A DNA stretch of 6,933 bases from Clostridia bacterium. Its GTDB lineage: Bacteria; Bacillota; Clostridia; Christensenellales; UBA1242. Below the pieces are notes generated by a model that did not search any database, had not been told where the DNA came from, and saw only the letters and a program-made list of their open reading frames with translations. The DNA lies in assembly GCA_017553065.1 (NCBI GenBank), contig JAFZND010000134.1:1-6933 (forward strand), written 5' to 3'. Shown here piece after piece: positions 5,779 to 6,933 of this stretch (its first letter is position 1; each line of letters begins with the position of its first letter). Both the position numbers and the translations under genes were made by a program.

Positions 5779-6933
5779 ATGAAAGCGATATTTTTAAATA
5801 AGATTAAAGAATCTATTATCTCAATATTGCCAATAGCGGTAGTAATAATAGTACTATCTCTTATTTTTGTGCCAAATTGTGGCTGGAGTATGTTTGCATT
5901 TGGCATTAGTACGATTTTACTTATGATTGGTATTTGCTTATTTAGTATGGGCAATGATTTGTCCTTAATGAAAATGGGTGGATACATTGGCTCACACCTT
6001 AGTAAAACAAAAAAAGTTGCACTAATGCTCATATGTTCATTTATTATTGGCGTGATAGTAACAATTGCCGAGAGCGATTTAAGTTTACTTGCCACCCAAG
6101 TACCAGGCATAAATAACTATGTGTTTATTATCACTGTTGGTGTGGGCGTAGGATTTTTCTTATTCCTTGCTACCCTACGCATACTATTAAATATAAAAAT
6201 AAAATATGTACTTGCAGTTGCATATTCAATTATATTTATACTAATGTTCTTTGTTCCAAAAGCATTTTTACCTATTGCATTTGATGCTAGTGGCGTAACC
6301 ACTGGCGCGCTCAGTGTTCCATTTATTATGGCATTTGGTCTTGGTATTAGTGCTGTTCGTAGTGGTGAGAATAACCAAGATGATGGCTTTGGATTGCTTG
6401 CAATGTGCAGTATTGGTCCTATATTTGCCGTAATGCTTATGAGTGCAATACTTGGCAACATGGGTGCATCAATTCCTACACAAGATGTTGTGACATACAC
6501 AAATTTTGTAGATATAGCAAAAGAATTTGGTTTGCAAATAGTAGAAAATGTAAAGGAAGTTGCACTAATTTTAATACCTATTGTGGCATTCTTTATGATA
6601 TATAATTGGAGTTTATTAAAACTACCAAAACGAGCTATTGCTCGTTTGTTTGTTGGCGTTGCTTACACATATATTGGTATTGTATTATTCTTTATGGGAG
6701 CAAAATGTGGATTTATGCCACTTGCTAGTGCACTATCCACTAACATATATAGCGTTTCCCCTTATTTACTTATACCTATATGCGCCATTACAGGATTGTT
6801 TATAGTAATGGCTGAGCCAGCAATACATGTTTTAAATAGACAAGTTGAAGAACTATCTAGTGGAATAATTAAACAAAAAACAATGCTAATTACACTATCA
6901 ATTGGAGTATCGCTTGCAATTCTACTATCTGCC
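5779..6933 (+). CDS. DUF1538 family multi-pass membrane protein (partial, runs off right edge)
   Basis: The first 385 residues of a very hydrophobic polytopic protein, open to the right edge. Family-type landmarks of DUF1538 are TIAESDLSLLATQVPG (95-110), the long GVGVGFFLFLATLRIL helix (121-136), LPIAFDASGVTTGALSVPF (164-182) and DDGFGLLAMCSIGPI (201-215). A second copy of the first half begins at about 290: the segments ending MG (57-58 and 306-307) and the AE...QV motif (97-108 and 345-356) recur about 248 residues apart. The protein is therefore an internal tandem duplication, and the second SGVTTG-type segment should lie beyond the edge. It probably acts as a transporter or channel in the cytoplasmic membrane; the substrate is unknown. 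An in-frame TAA at 5773-5775 makes the ATG at 5779 the first possible start. There is no ribosome site. About 100 or more residues are missing, judging from a usual length near 500. Confidence 0.85.
   Translation, partial: MKAIFLNKIKESIISILPIAVVIIVLSLIFVPNCGWSMFAFGISTILLMIGICLFSMGNDLSLMKMGGYIGSHLSKTKKVALMLICSFIIGVIVTIAESDLSLLATQVPGINNYVFIITVGVGVGFFLFLATLRILLNIKIKYVLAVAYSIIFILMFFVPKAFLPIAFDASGVTTGALSVPFIMAFGLGISAVRSGENNQDDGFGLLAMCSIGPIFAVMLMSAILGNMGASIPTQDVVTYTNFVDIAKEFGLQIVENVKEVALILIPIVAFFMIYNWSLLKLPKRAIARLFVGVAYTYIGIVLFFMGAKCGFMPLASALSTNIYSVSPYLLIPICAITGLFIVMAEPAIHVLNRQVEELSSGIIKQKTMLITLSIGVSLAILLSA

Noticed and set aside
5763..6605. Minus- and plus-strand open frames of 66 to 127 codons inside the DUF1538 gene
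   Set aside because: They are out-of-frame readings of a gene with clear family motifs; no ribosome sites or recognisable domains.
1..6933. Reassigned UGA codon (Mycoplasma-like code)
   Set aside because: Considered because of low GC and the LemA/DUF3137 pair, but tryptophan is encoded by TGG and all genes read through without any in-frame TGA.

Overview
The window is about one third G+C. Every complete gene in it stops with TAA, tryptophan is read from TGG, and most starts carry purine-rich Shine-Dalgarno sites. Together with a DNA polymerase I that has lost its proofreading residues and an adjacent LemA/DUF3137 pair, this suggests a low-GC Gram-positive-type bacterium (Bacillota, perhaps an uncultured gut Clostridia or Mollicutes-like lineage). 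That placement is inference; no taxonomic marker was searched. Gene density is high, the longest gene-free stretch is about 140 bases, and there are no signs of insertion sequences, phage or CRISPR arrays.

Layout from left to right. Bases 1-3043 hold a minus-strand pair: a 12-helix MFS-type transporter (1829-3043) followed 17 bases downstream by polA (1-1811), whose C-terminal polymerase part runs off the left edge. A short regulatory stretch (3044-3180) holds divergent promoters, one for the transporter on the minus strand and one for a tRNA-Leu(CAA) on the plus strand (3181-3267), plus a perfect inverted repeat next to the transporter's ribosome site. A bidirectional terminator (3269-3304) separates the tRNA from a convergent minus-strand HAD-family phosphatase (3303-3938). 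Next comes a minus-strand two-gene operon, lemA (5656-4988) then a DUF3137 membrane protein (4985-4020), which ends in its own intrinsic terminator. Finally, transcribed divergently on the plus strand, a DUF1538 multi-pass membrane protein begins at 5779 and runs off the right edge.

The best-connected part is the right half. LemA and DUF3137 are separated by 2 bases and share an unusual plan: an N-terminal two-helix membrane hairpin followed by a soluble domain. They probably form one membrane complex. Their promoter faces that of the DUF1538 gene, and between the two lies a perfect 10-bp inverted repeat that overlaps the DUF1538 -35 box, a good candidate operator. Two genes (HAD and DUF1538) have near-consensus -10 boxes so close to the ATG that their mRNAs would be essentially leaderless. 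The left half is mostly housekeeping (replication/repair polymerase, tRNA) plus a transporter of unknown substrate.
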